20,000 nucleotides of DNA from Xenoacremonium recifei (Eukaryota > Ascomycota > Sordariomycetes > Hypocreales > Nectriaceae). The position numbers were made by a program, and so were the translations under genes. The notes beneath the pieces were generated by a model. It saw nothing but the letters and a program-made list of their open reading frames with translations, was not told where the DNA came from and made no database searches. This document shows positions 8,561 to 17,155 of this stretch, piece after piece. Every line of letters begins with the position of its first letter. The stretch's first letter is position 1. The stretch spans positions 1 to 20,000 of the forward strand of contig WOFQ01000124.1 of assembly GCA_012184525.1 (NCBI GenBank), read 5' to 3'.

Positions 8561-8737
8561 GAAGGTAGAGTAGAAATTTGTATTATAGAATAGGATACAA
8601 TCGTTAAAATGAGCAAACACGTTCAATAAAAAAAGATTGATTCCTTGTTCTTAACCAATTCAATTCGTTTTTTTCTTACAACCTGTATTTTAAACAAAAA
8701 AGAAATCCTTATTTGAATTCAGATTGGGAGTTTGATT

Positions 8738-9064
8738 CTATTGAAGAGTAAGCCTATTGATTTGATTTCGGGCTTTAAGACCAGCAGTTCTAGCAGTCGA
8801 CTCGCCTTTTTCAAATTGTTTTTCATTATTAAGAAACGGTAACAAAGATAAAATACGAGCTTGTTTGATAGCAATAGTAATTAATCGTTGTTGTTTTAAG
8901 GTCAATCGATTTACCCGTCTAGATAATATTTTTCCTTGTTCACTAATAAATCGACTAATTAAACTCATGTTTCTATAAGAAATTCGATCCCCCGATTTGA
9001 TCGGGGGCAAACGCCTACGCAAAGAACGCTTGGATTTATGAAAAAGTCGCTTGAATTTATGCAT
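8738..9064 (-). CDS. rps18: rps18, ribosomal protein S18
   Basis: A 108-residue small-subunit protein. It starts MHKFKRLFHKSKRSLRRRLPP, the basic Lys/Arg-rich N-terminal repeat of plastid S18, then carries the conserved core YRNMSLISRFISEQGKIL and RRVNRLTLKQQRLITIAIK. The C terminus after the core differs from the usual short RNK ending: it runs on as GLKARNQINRLTLQ, making it some 7 residues longer than the ~101 I recall for many eudicots. The last part (NRLTLQ) nearly repeats the internal NRLTLK. It is downstream of rpl33 on the same strand, separated by 239 AT-rich bases. Confidence 0.96.
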   Translation of the reverse strand: MHKFKRLFHKSKRSLRRRLPPIKSGDRISYRNMSLISRFISEQGKILSRRVNRLTLKQQRLITIAIKQARILSLLPFLNNEKQFEKGESTARTAGLKARNQINRLTLQ

Positions 9065-9303
9065 GTTTTGTTTATTCCTTATCCAAAAAATCCTATTTCA
9101 TTTGATCAAATCTAAAATGATTTAGAATTAAGAAATAGAATTTTTTTTTTAGAGATTCTATATATTCTATGCTATTAATATATCAAGTTTTTAATATTTT
9201 AATATATGGTATATTAATTACGTGTTATTAACTATCTAAGATTTAGTTAATATCTCTTTTTTCAGATTCCTTGAAGGAGTGACACGCAGGTGATCGATTC
9301 TAT

Positions 9304-9510
9304 CTATTTCTTTATCTCCCCGTGAATCTTATGTTTATAACAATAGGGACAGAATTTTCTCAATTCCAATCGACCGGGTGTATTGTGTCGATTTTTTTGA
9401 GTAATATATCTGGAAATGCCTCTTGATTTCTTATTAACACTAAGACCCGTTCGAACACACCCGGTGCATTCCAAAATAACTCTTACTCGGGCATCTTTAC
9501 CCCTGGCCAT
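9304..9510 (-). CDS. rpl33: rpl33, ribosomal protein L33
   Basis: A 68-residue large-subunit protein. I take the ATG at 9508–9510 (MARGKDARVRVILECTGC), which matches the family start; an in-frame ATG nine codons upstream adds an unconserved extension. The Zn-ribbon-like cysteines are present (ECTGC, then FCPYC), as is the conserved ISRYITQKNRHNTPGRLELRK. The loop TGLSVNKKSRG seems about two residues longer than the usual 66-residue form. Transcribed with rps18 and probably psaJ. Confidence 0.95.
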   Translation of the reverse strand: MARGKDARVRVILECTGCVRTGLSVNKKSRGISRYITQKNRHNTPGRLELRKFCPYCYKHKIHGEIKK

Positions 9511-10029
9511 GAACCCCCTTTTTGGTTTTCTATTCACTTAACTGTTCTATTTTTCGATCCGAATCGAAGAAAAAGAAAGGAAAGAAAAAAAAGTGGAAGT
9601 TGCGAGCTTGAAATCCAATTCTAATTTATGAAAGATTTCGTTGCAATTAATATATTAAGAATAAGTAATACAATGGGTTTAATTATTCTAACTAGGAACT
9701 ATTTAGATTGAGAATTTGGAGTATTTCATTTAATAAGTGTATCTTTATGATACTGTTGCCATAGCCACATTTCCATTTTCGTTATCACTATTTAGACCTG
9801 GGGCGAGTTCCGTCTTTTACTGAGGTTGACTAAAATTTTATTCTTTCTCTTTTCGAACTTATTCTAATTTTTTCTAATAATATCTAATATTAAATATAAT
9901 AAAAATAGAATAATAAAACAACAAAGAAAAGAAAGAGTAGGGAGGGGAGAAGTCCTAGTCACAGATATTGCGTTCTATCTCTAATCTTCTTCAATCCCTC
10001 CTCTTCCAACAGTTAGACCAATAAAATAA
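9511..10029. other. psaJ–rpl33 spacer
   Basis: This is 519 bp of AT-rich DNA between psaJ and rpl33 with homopolymer runs and no recognisable gene, tRNA or strong inverted repeat. It acts as the rpl33 leader and psaJ 3' region. Confidence 0.6.
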
Positions 10030-10164
10030 CTAGAATGAAAAAAAAGGGAATGTCAACGCATCTGGGAAAAAACGATTAATCTCTATCAATAGACCTGCTA
10101 AAGACCCAAACCATAAAGTACTTAGTACCGGTGCCGCGGAGAGATATGTTTTTAGATCTCGCAT
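10030..10164 (-). CDS. psaJ: psaJ, photosystem I subunit IX
   Basis: A 44-residue single-helix thylakoid protein at the edge of photosystem I near PsaF. It starts MRDLKTYLSAAPVLSTLWFG, has one membrane helix at about residues 8–28, and ends INRFFPDALTFPFFSF, all typical. The start is fixed by a GGAGG ribosome binding site 7 nt upstream (10172–10176). The frame stays open for about 69 further codons upstream, but that part is not conserved sequence. It leads the psaJ–rpl33–rps18 run. Confidence 0.96.
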   Translation of the reverse strand: MRDLKTYLSAAPVLSTLWFGSLAGLLIEINRFFPDALTFPFFSF

Positions 10165-10549
10165 TTTAAAACCTCCTGCTTTATTGTAATACATAAAAAA
10201 AATAGCTATATGATCAGATGTATATGTAACTAGGAACCACCTGTATTTGGACATAGACTCCCTAATTTTAATGGAAATGTACAAGGATTTAGTAGCTAAG
10301 ATTTTTCTCGTCTTTTCTAAAATCTTAAAAAAAAAAAGAAAGAAGGTCCCTTCCACCTGAGCATTCAGCAATTTGAAGGCCGTTTCATTTTCCTATAGAT
10401 ATATTTCATACGTGTGTCGGTTTATTATTATATGTTATCTGATATGAGACCAAAGACAAAGAATAAATCGAAATATCATTTTTCTCTGGAAATAAAGATA
10501 TGGAAAACAAAATGGGGATTCTCTACAATGACACTGTCAATCAATCGAA
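10165..10549. other. psaJ–trnP divergent spacer
   Basis: A 385-bp spacer between two divergently read genes. It holds the psaJ leader with a clear SD site (GGAGG at 10172–10176, minus strand) and presumably the promoters of both psaJ and trnP. I could not assign a −35/−10 pair with confidence. Confidence 0.55.
10172..10176 (-). promoter_or_regulatory. psaJ ribosome binding site
   Basis: GGAGG on the minus strand, 7 nt before the ATG at 10164. It decides the psaJ start in an open frame that continues upstream. Confidence 0.7.
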
Positions 10550-10623
10550 AGGGGTGTAGCGCAGTTTGGTAGCGCGTTTGTTTTGGGTACAAAATGTCAC
10601 AGGTTCAAATCCTGTCATCCCTA
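10550..10623 (+). tRNA. trnP-UGG: tRNA-Pro (UGG)
   Basis: A 74-nt cloverleaf. The acceptor arm AGGGGTG pairs with CATCCCT (one G–U) before discriminator A. The D arm reads GCGCAGTTTGGTAGCGC; the anticodon loop TTTTGGGTA carries TGG; the T arm reads ACAGGTTCAAATCCTGT. No intron; CCA is not encoded. Paired with trnW on the same strand, opposite psaJ, as in other plants. Confidence 0.97.
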
Positions 10624-10792
10624 CTTATTTCTTCTCCTCGGAACAGTAACGAGAGATCAATTCAAAATTGGACATAGACGACGTTTCATTATATCCTGCT
10701 ATATAGGATAGCATATGTAAGCGCATGCAAGATGTGTTGGAGCTACAAAAAGAATACCTTTGCTGACATTCGTTTTTTATTGTGGTAAGAAA

Positions 10793-10866
10793 GCGCTCTT
10801 AGTTCAGTTCGGTAGAACGTGGGTCTCCAAAACCCGATGTCGTAGGTTCAAATCCTACAGAGCGCG
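10793..10866 (+). tRNA. trnW-CCA: tRNA-Trp (CCA)
   Basis: A 74-nt cloverleaf. Acceptor arms GCGCTCT and AGAGCGC pair perfectly before discriminator G. The anticodon loop TCTCCAAAA carries CCA, and the T arm has GGTTCAAATCC. No intron. It converges on petG, 124 bp away on the other strand. Confidence 0.97.
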
Positions 10867-10990
10867 ATTCCGTTCTTTATTTTGTTAGGTCAAAATTACA
10901 TGGCAATAATGGAACAGACTCTCAATTGGAACTTTTCGGGATTAAAGTAAAGAAAGAGCACGGTCAATCAAAAAAATCGACTTTAATTAA

Positions 10991-11104
10991 TCAAAGGTCC
11001 AGCTGATCACCACGTCTATATTGTAAATATGCAGTTACGAATAACCCAGCCAAAGTAATAGCAATTAGACCTAAGACGATTCCAAATAGAAAAACTTCAA
11101 TCAT
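10991..11104 (-). CDS. petG: petG, cytochrome b6f subunit V
   Basis: A 37-residue single-helix subunit needed for b6f assembly or stability. It begins MIEVFLFGIVLGLIAITLAG and ends LQYRRGDQLDL with the conserved stromal tail. Residue 15 is Ala where I recall Pro in most angiosperms (GLIPITL), a single-residue oddity inside the membrane helix. It lies 166 bp downstream of petL on the same strand. Confidence 0.95.
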   Translation of the reverse strand: MIEVFLFGIVLGLIAITLAGLFVTAYLQYRRGDQLDL

Positions 11105-11270
11105 TTCCATTTTTTCTTTGAAAAGAGAAAAAGAGAGGTAATATCTATCCTTAAATATTAATCTGTATTACTCATGAATCTCAATGACCCAGAACTGTAA
11201 ATTTGCACCTTATAGAATAGATGAAATACTGCCGAAATTTTTATTTTCTGAATTGCTCATTCAATTCATT

Positions 11271-11366
11271 TTAAATAAGTCGTATCTTACTCAGACCAAT
11301 AAATAGAACGGAGGTTAGAGTTAAAGCCGCTAGTAGAAAACCGAAATAACTAGTTATCGTAGGCAT
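11271..11366 (-). CDS. petL: petL, cytochrome b6f subunit VI
   Basis: A 31-residue single-helix subunit that stabilises the b6f dimer. It reads MPTITSYFGFLLAALTLT onward to GLSKIRLI. Codon 2 is CCT (Pro), which is edited to CTT (Leu) in several plants; the C is at 11362 on the minus strand. It begins the petL–petG pair and diverges from the psbE operon across a 1.1-kb spacer. Confidence 0.94.
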   Translation of the reverse strand: MPTITSYFGFLLAALTLTSVLFIGLSKIRLI

Positions 11367-12481
11367 GAAGAAGCTAAAGGAAATATGCTATTTTTAGACA
11401 TATGCTTGTAAAGTACTTGCCTAAATGGATGTTTTTAAGGGACTTCCTTAAATATATGTTCAAACTTTTGATGAAAGATACGAGAAAAAAATACCAATTG
11501 AACGAATAAGTTCAAGTGAAAGTTTTTGAATTTATCAATTAGAATCAGTCGAGGTTCTAGACAGCAATAACAAAAATAGAGTGACAAAGGGAAAAACAAT
11601 TCCTCATCTGTAACAGCTATTCATTCGATAATTCCGAATCAAGAGATTCATTGGACAACTCTTAAAAAAACTAATACTAATTTTTTAAATACTAATACGA
11701 ACGAACCCATTTTTTATAATTTGATTCAAAAAATGAAACTTTCTTTGACTCAGTATGGAATAAAATTTGAAACTAATTTCTATTTTTATTCTTTATTTTA
11801 TTTCTTATTTTTATTAAATGTATCGTGTATTTTTTCGAACGACGTGGGGCCTTCTATCTTTTTTATAATGCTTTATACTTTGTTTACTATAATTTTAACT
11901 CATTAGAAGGCCCATTCATACAATATCTCGAATGATAAGAAAAAAGGGTAACGGTATCACACGATGGGATCACTATAAAAAATCAAACCTTTTTTTTATT
12001 ATTATTCCATTTCAATTTTTTGATTCGTTGTTCTTTTCTCGAATACTATGTATTGTTCTTACTTCTTACTGGACGACTAAGCAATTGATTCAAAAAAGGA
12101 TTCCAAAAACAACCTCTTCTACAAACACGAAAAAGAGATGTTTAGATTTCGCATCTAATTGAATTTTGGGAATATGATAATCTAATTCATGAATTATTAG
12201 ATACCAATCCCTCGGATTAACATTTTACCCGATCTATAGTACATGGTACTGCATCTACAAGCAAAATCAAATTATATAGTAGTTCATTTCAATCACTATT
12301 GAAATTGCGTTGCTGTGTCAGAAGAAGGATAGCTATACTGATTCGGTATACTCTAAAGGCACCCTTGGTACAATATTGACGATCGCACCAATATTTTCAT
12401 TTCAGTGAATTTCCATTTACTGCTCTGATCTTTTACGGAATCGATCCCCTTTTGACTGTACAAAAATATGTGGAGCTCGGC
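11367..12481. other. petL–psbE divergent spacer
   Basis: This 1,115-bp AT-rich spacer is the longest non-genic stretch here. It contains the psbE promoter near its right end and should contain the petL promoter near its left end. Two open frames (11721–11906 and 11932–12162) are AT-rich, use rare codon patterns and match nothing I know. A 10-bp inverted repeat, GGGCCTTCTA at 11847–11856 and its complement at 11904–11913, stands out because it is GC-rich in AT-rich surroundings. Confidence 0.6.
12310..12339 (+). promoter_or_regulatory. Probable psbE operon promoter (bacterial type)
   Basis: TTGCTG at 12310–12315 and TATACT at 12334–12339 are separated by 18 bp, a fair sigma-70-like match for the plastid-encoded polymerase. 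They lie about 145 bp upstream of psbE. A second TATACT at 12347–12352 could be an alternative −10. The stretch resembles, from memory, the conserved psbE upstream region. Confidence 0.5.
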
Positions 12482-12733
12482 ATGTCTGGAAGCACAGGAG
12501 AACGTTCTTTTGCTGATATTATTACCAGTATTCGATACTGGGTCATTCATAGCATTACTATACCTTCCCTATTCATTGCGGGTTGGTTATTCGTCAGCAC
12601 GGGATTAGCTTACGATGTATTTGGAAGCCCTCGTCCAAACGAGTATTTTACAGAGAGCCGACAAGGAATTCCATTAATAACTGGCCGTTTTGATTCTTTG
12701 GAACAACTTGAGAAATTAAGTAGATCTTTTTAG
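12482..12733 (+). CDS. psbE: psbE, cytochrome b559 alpha subunit
   Basis: An 83-residue photosystem II core subunit that forms cytochrome b559 with PsbF. The haem-ligand His23 is in RYWVIHSITIP. One membrane helix spans about residues 18–41, and the lumenal tail ends EQLEKLSRSF. Codon 72, edited from Pro to Ser in some plants, is already Ser. It is the first gene of psbE-F-L-J; its stop overlaps the start of the psbF ribosome binding site. Confidence 0.98.
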   Translation: MSGSTGERSFADIITSIRYWVIHSITIPSLFIAGWLFVSTGLAYDVFGSPRPNEYFTESRQGIPLITGRFDSLEQLEKLSRSF

Positions 12734-13001
<268 letters not shown>

Positions 13002-13139
13002 AATAGAATAGTCGAATAATAAATAAGAAAGAGAAGGAATTCTCTTATCCCAGTCGGAAGGATATCATCTCATAATTATCTATGCCTGTTTATGTCTATA
13101 GCATGACCACTTGATGAAATGTGGAGGTAAGTGGGATAA

Positions 13140-13262
13140 ATGGCCGATACTACTGGAAGGATTCCTCTTTGGATAATAGGTACTGTAACTGGTATTCTTG
13201 TGATTAGTTTAATAGGTATTTTCTTTTATGGTTCATATTCTGGATTGGGCTCATCCCTGTAG
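13140..13262 (+). CDS. psbJ: psbJ, photosystem II subunit J
   Basis: A 40-residue single-helix photosystem II protein. It begins MADTTGRIPLWIIGTVTGIL and ends FYGSYSGLGSSL. GGAGG at 13123–13127 lies 12 nt upstream. Residues 17–22 (TGILVI) differ from the AGIPVI I recall in many plants; Leu20 is encoded directly. It is the last gene of the psbE operon, 138 bp after psbL, and converges on petA. Confidence 0.96.
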   Translation: MADTTGRIPLWIIGTVTGILVISLIGIFFYGSYSGLGSSL

Positions 13263-13309
13263 TAATCAGACGAATTGAGTTGTAGATACGAAAACTTAAA
13301 AACTCCACG

Positions 13310-13343
13310 GACCCCCTCGAATTAGACAACAAAAAAGGGGGTC
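13310..13343 (+). terminator. psbJ 3' hairpin, GC-rich stem
   Basis: GACCCCCT and AGGGGGTC make an 8-bp GC-rich stem around an 18-nt loop, 48 nt after the psbJ stop. A good candidate for the processed 3' end of the psbE-F-L-J mRNA. Confidence 0.6.
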
Positions 13344-13353
13344 ACGCGTAGTT

Positions 13354-13381
13354 CTTATCTTAATAATCATATTAAGATAAG
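13354..13381. repeat. Perfect 12-bp-stem hairpin after psbJ
   Basis: CTTATCTTAATA and its exact complement surround the loop ATCA. It lies 10 nt past the GC-rich hairpin and may add to the same 3' end structure. Confidence 0.6.
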
Positions 13382-13558
13382 CACCCCATTTTCTTTTTTT
13401 CTGATGATATTTTTGAAAAATTAAGTTCATTTTTTGATTCCGAAGATTTGTTTATCAATAGTATCTATCGATACTTTCAAGGTTAGAAGAAAGAAGGAAT
13501 CAATAGATTTTTTTACTGGATGACATAACCACAACCATAATATATATGATATATGCAT

Positions 13559-13584
13559 AAACTAGAATATATATATTCTAGTTT
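13559..13584. repeat. 26-bp AT-rich perfect palindrome
   Basis: All 26 bases are self-complementary around an alternating AT core flanked by CTAG on both sides. A slippage- and inversion-prone site; no function evident. Confidence 0.5.
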
Positions 13585-13853
13585 TTTTCTGGCTTCTGGC
13601 GATCCAATATCATACAAATCCTTTCTTATACCTTAATAGAACCTTACTTTAGCTATTTTAGTATTCCATAAAAGTTGATGTTATTTTCTATGACTTCGTT
13701 GAAGACGTTCTAGTTGATCAATCGATTTCCCCCTCCTTATTGTTTTTTGGACACCATTTAGATTATACGTAATAAATAGGAAAAAGGGGTTCCAATACAC
13801 CCGAAAAAAGTTTAAATCAAGAATAGGAATCTTTGACTAATAGACATTATTAT

Positions 13854-13911
13854 TTCGACCCAAGAAAAAAAGGCGGGAAATCCTTCCTTTCAATTCCTTT
13901 CTTGGGTCGAA
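13854..13911. repeat. 14-bp inverted repeat on the petA side of the psbJ–petA spacer
   Basis: TTCGACCCAAGAAA (13854–13867) is matched exactly by its complement at 13898–13911, with a 30-nt loop. Read on the minus strand it would lie about 260 nt after the petA stop and may mark the petA 3' end. Confidence 0.55.
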
Positions 13912-14169
13912 GACTAGGAAGACGAATAAAAATTCCTAGACTCCTTTGTTCTACTCAGGTATTCTTTGCCTTTTCCACTTACTTATCTTATATTTAGTAT
14001 CTAGTCAAATTTCATTCTATTAGAATAGAAAACTATTGATACATTCTAGAACATTTTCATTTAGCAATAAGAAAACAAGTCTTTTCATAAGTTTTTTGAT
14101 CATATATAATTCTCTGTCAAGAAAAACTTTCTTCTTTTTACGAACTTCTTGTTTAATAAATCCGTAGAT

Positions 14170-15144
14170 CTAAAAATTCATTTCGGACAATTGAACTTTC
14201 TCAAACTGTTTCTTTTTAAGAACCAAAAAGATTTGTGCCAAAATAACTGATGCGAAGAAGAACAAAAGACCTTGGACACGTACTGGGTCTTGAAGTACTA
14301 TTTCCGCATCCCCTTGACCAAATCCACCAACGTTAGGATTACTCGTTAATGGCTGATCCAATTTGATAGATTCACCCTCTGAAACAAGAAGTTCTGGTCC
14401 TGGAGGTATAATATCAACTACTTGGCGTCCATCCGATACATCGGTTATGGTTATTTCGTACCCCCCTTTTTCTTTTCGTATAATTTTGCTTACTATACCC
14501 GCTGCTGTAGCATTATAAACTGTATTGTTACTCTTGCTCCCATCAGGATAAATCTGACCCCTTCCCCTGTTCCCACCTACATATATGGGATATTTTAGGA
14601 AGTGAACGTCCTTCTTAGTAGTGGGGTCGGGGGAAAGAATAGGAAGGGTGATTTCACTATATTTCTGACCAGGAACAGGCCCTATCACAAGAATATTTTT
14701 TTTAGTAGGTCGATAGCTCTGAAAAGACAGATTCCTCACCGTTTCCTTCATCTCAGGCGAAATACGATCGGGGGGGGCTAATTCAAATCCCTCAGGTAAA
14801 ATAAGAACAGCCCCAACATTCAAGGCGCCTTTTTTGCCATTAGCAAGAACTTGTTTCAGTTGCTTATCATAAGGAATTCGAACAACTGCTTCAAATACAG
14901 TATTGGGAAGTACTGCCTGGGGAACCTCAATATCCACGGGCTTGTTAGCTAAATGGCAATTGGCGCATACAATACGTCCAGTTGCTTCTCGTGGATTTTC
15001 ATAACCCTGCTGTGCAAAAATGGGATATGCATTTGAAATGGATGCCCAAGTCATTATAGATATAATGAGCGATACGGAAAAAGATCGAGTAATCTCTTCC
15101 TTTATCCAAGAAAAGATCCAAGAAAAGTTATTTCTAGTTTGCAT
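14170..15144 (-). CDS. petA: petA, cytochrome f, with a duplicated tetrapeptide in its leader
   Basis: Cytochrome f is the c-type haem subunit of the b6f complex that reduces plastocyanin. The precursor has 324 residues, 4 more than the usual 320. The N-terminal signal peptide runs to SISNA, and the mature protein begins at Tyr40 (YPIFAQQGYE), whose amino group is an axial haem ligand in the family. The haem site CANCH is at residues 60–64. A C-terminal membrane anchor (GLLFFFASVILAQIFLVL) precedes the KKKQFEKVQLSEMNF stromal tail. The extra four residues are an FSWI repeat at 7–10 and 11–14, caused by a perfect 12-bp tandem duplication (15104–15127). It lies 209 bp after cemA on the same strand. 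Confidence 0.97.
   Translation of the reverse strand: MQTRNNFSWIFSWIKEEITRSFSVSLIISIMTWASISNAYPIFAQQGYENPREATGRIVCANCHLANKPVDIEVPQAVLPNTVFEAVVRIPYDKQLKQVLANGKKGALNVGAVLILPEGFELAPPDRISPEMKETVRNLSFQSYRPTKKNILVIGPVPGQKYSEITLPILSPDPTTKKDVHFLKYPIYVGGNRGRGQIYPDGSKSNNTVYNATAAGIVSKIIRKEKGGYEITITDVSDGRQVVDIIPPGPELLVSEGESIKLDQPLTSNPNVGGFGQGDAEIVLQDPVRVQGLLFFFASVILAQIFLVLKKKQFEKVQLSEMNF
15104..15127 (-). repeat. Tandem 12-bp duplication in the petA leader
   Basis: ATCCAAGAAAAG (plus strand) occurs twice back to back and adds FSWI to the signal peptide without breaking the frame. Confidence 0.9.
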
Positions 15145-15353
15145 GGTCCAATAGTTGATTCAAAAAATTTCTACAATAAAATTAGGTAGGTCGCTAATAT
15201 AGTTCCCTATCCCTGATTCTGCTATTTACTGAAATATCAGAAGGATAAAAAAAACCCTCTGGATGGGTAGAAAAAGAAAAAATAAGTACGATTTTGAGCG
15301 TTTTGCTTATGTGCAAAGTAACAAACGTTAGAATTGGGGCAGTGGATCATTTT

Positions 15354-16043
15354 TCAGTCATTCATTGAATGATAAATCACTACAAGTGAGGGAGATAGAC
15401 GATTTAAATAGCGGAAGATCCAATATTTAAAAATTGTATCTAATATGACTGGAAAAGTGGAAACAAGACCAGATATAATTTGATCATTATGAGTAAATCC
15501 AAAATCTTTGTAGATAGAACCAATCATTAGTTCCCAACCGTGGGGTGAATGAAATCCTATACATAAATCAGTTAATAAAAGAATAGAAAAAGCTTTTATT
15601 GTGTCGCTTAAGTTATATAGGAATTCTTGAACCCAAGAATTAAGAAAACGAAGTTCGTGATTACCTAGAATAGAATAACCGCTTAAAATAAGGAAATAGA
15701 TTATATTTGTCGAGAACTGGAAAATCATATGGATACCATCCTCATTGTACATCTTGATCCATTTGATCATTTCTTTGTGGATTCCGATACGAAGCTTTTG
15801 TAAATGTGTTTCCGGATATTCCTTTATTATTTCTTCCAAGAGGAAGAGTTCGTCTAATTCTATGAATTTTTCGAGAATAGTTTTTTCTTGAATATCATTC
15901 AAAAAAGTTTCGGATTCTCTAGTATTCCACCAATTAGTAATCCAAGATTCTAGACTTTTTTGAAAGGAGAGAGAGACGCACCAGGGCAAAAATACTATAG
16001 ATGCAAGATATAGAAGGGGAGTGAACGCTTTCTTTTTTGCCAT
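15354..16043 (-). CDS. cemA: cemA, chloroplast envelope membrane protein
   Basis: A 229-residue inner-envelope protein. The family is linked to proton extrusion and inorganic carbon uptake, but its exact activity is unsettled. The start chosen is MAKKKAFTPLLYLASIVFLP at 16043, which matches the family; the frame continues 25 codons upstream with an unconserved stretch. Hydrophobic segments lie at about residues 8–25 and 110–130, with two more in the C-terminal half (for example AFSILLLTDLCIGF). The conserved end is SPSLVVIYHSMND. Some middle residues differ from the usual sequence (for example HKEMIKWIKMYNED), with no frame break. It sits between ycf4 and petA. Confidence 0.95.
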   Translation of the reverse strand: MAKKKAFTPLLYLASIVFLPWCVSLSFQKSLESWITNWWNTRESETFLNDIQEKTILEKFIELDELFLLEEIIKEYPETHLQKLRIGIHKEMIKWIKMYNEDGIHMIFQFSTNIIYFLILSGYSILGNHELRFLNSWVQEFLYNLSDTIKAFSILLLTDLCIGFHSPHGWELMIGSIYKDFGFTHNDQIISGLVSTFPVILDTIFKYWIFRYLNRLSPSLVVIYHSMND

Positions 16044-16600
16044 TTTTATCGTCTGTGAATTTTTAATCAACCCACCTCGGGCGTCGATTCCATAGGATCT
16101 AATATTTCTATCAAGCATAAGTTTTATTCCAAGGTATCAAGGCATCCCCCCCTCTTCCCTGATTTTTGATTCAGTGTTTATCCTATGAATTTCGAAAGCA
16201 TACAGAAATTTAATTAAAGTACACTTAAAATTCGAATGACGAAACAAAAAATTCTTTCCAGATAGCTCAATTGCTCAAATTCGAAACAATTACCTCTTTT
16301 TGATGAATACCCCAACGAGCTGCATATTATTCGGATTTCGAGATGAAAGAGATCGCTTTCTATCAAAATAGTAAATATTTCACAAATAAAAAAAAAGAAA
16401 TGCTTTATTTTTTTATTTTTCCAAAATGTTTTGATCTATAAGATCCATTTTTTATTTGATACTTATTTTAGTCAAGTAAGTTCAATGGATTGACTTACAT
16501 ATGCATAAAATTTTTGCTGACAAAAGAGTTTCGTCGGTTCAGCTATATTCTAGAAAAATGGGGGATTCTTTTGTTATTTTTCCCGCAAACATTATTCATT
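16044..16600. other. cemA–ycf4 spacer
   Basis: A 557-bp AT-rich spacer within one transcription unit, with homopolymer runs (A9 and T-rich tracts near 16390–16420). I see no gene, tRNA or strong hairpin. The plus-strand open frame overlapping its right end is antisense to ycf4. Confidence 0.6.
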
Positions 16601-17155
16601 TCAGAAGACTTCAATGGGGACACGCAAGAAATAGGCCAATTCACCCGCTTTTTGCTCAATTTCTCGTGGAGTAAAATTCTCATCAGCACGAGTCAAGGGA
16701 ATAGCCCCCTGACCTTTGATTTCCATATAAAGGACACGACGAGCATAAATACCCTCTTTCACTTCTATTCTGAGGGATTGAATATCTTTCATAAAGAATC
16801 GGAGGAAGATACGACGGTTTTTTCCAGGAAATCCCCAGCGAAAAATATACACTATTCCTTCCTTTTTATCGAATAGATCGTAACCACTACCCACATTCCA
16901 CGAAATTGTGCACCACAAATAGGAGCTAATAAAGAGACCTGCAATCCCATAGAAAGACATCACGATCCCTTGTGGAAAAAAAATTATTTGCTGAGAAGGG
17001 AATAAAGATATCAAATTCCGGCCAAGATAACTAGAAGTTCCAACCAATAAGAACCCTAATGAACCTAAAAAAAGGACAAAGGCCCAGCATAAATTACTTG
17101 TTTTTCGAGACCCTGCTATAAGTTCTATCCATATACGTTCTGACCGATAACTCAT
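16601..17155 (-). CDS. ycf4: ycf4, photosystem I assembly protein
   Basis: A 184-residue thylakoid protein that acts as a scaffold in photosystem I assembly; it is not part of the finished complex. It starts MSYRSERIWIELIAGSRKTS. Two membrane helices lie at about residues 22–42 and 64–84, followed by a soluble domain ending AGELAYFLRVPIEVF. The length is standard and no hypermutation is evident, unlike in some legumes. It lies 475 bp after psaI. Confidence 0.96.
   Translation of the reverse strand: MSYRSERIWIELIAGSRKTSNLCWAFVLFLGSLGFLLVGTSSYLGRNLISLFPSQQIIFFPQGIVMSFYGIAGLFISSYLWCTISWNVGSGYDLFDKKEGIVYIFRWGFPGKNRRIFLRFFMKDIQSLRIEVKEGIYARRVLYMEIKGQGAIPLTRADENFTPREIEQKAGELAYFLRVPIEVF

Larger units (their letters stand above)
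13263..14169. other. psbJ–petA convergent spacer with several hairpins
   Basis: A 907-bp spacer between two genes read toward each other. It carries four inverted repeats, listed separately (13310–13343, 13354–13381, 13559–13584, 13854–13911), and no gene or tRNA that I can see. This is where the 3' ends of the psbE-F-L-J and petA transcripts must lie. Confidence 0.65.

Noticed and set aside
9511..9537. Upstream ATG of rpl33 adding nine residues
   Set aside because: The family begins at M-A-[KR]-G-K-D, found at 9510.
10165..10371. Long N-terminal extension of psaJ
   Set aside because: A GGAGG site sits 7 nt before the internal ATG at 10164, which gives the standard 44-residue protein.
11721..12162. 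Two plus-strand open frames in the petL–psbE spacer
   Set aside because: AT-rich, dominated by Phe, Ile and Lys, no ribosome binding site and no family resemblance.
16044..16118. Upstream in-frame start of cemA adding 25 residues
   Set aside because: The conserved family start MAKKKAFTPLLYLAS is at 16043 and the extension has no resemblance to cemA.
16490..16876. A 128-codon plus-strand frame over the 3' half of ycf4
   Set aside because: It is antisense to the conserved ycf4 coding sequence.
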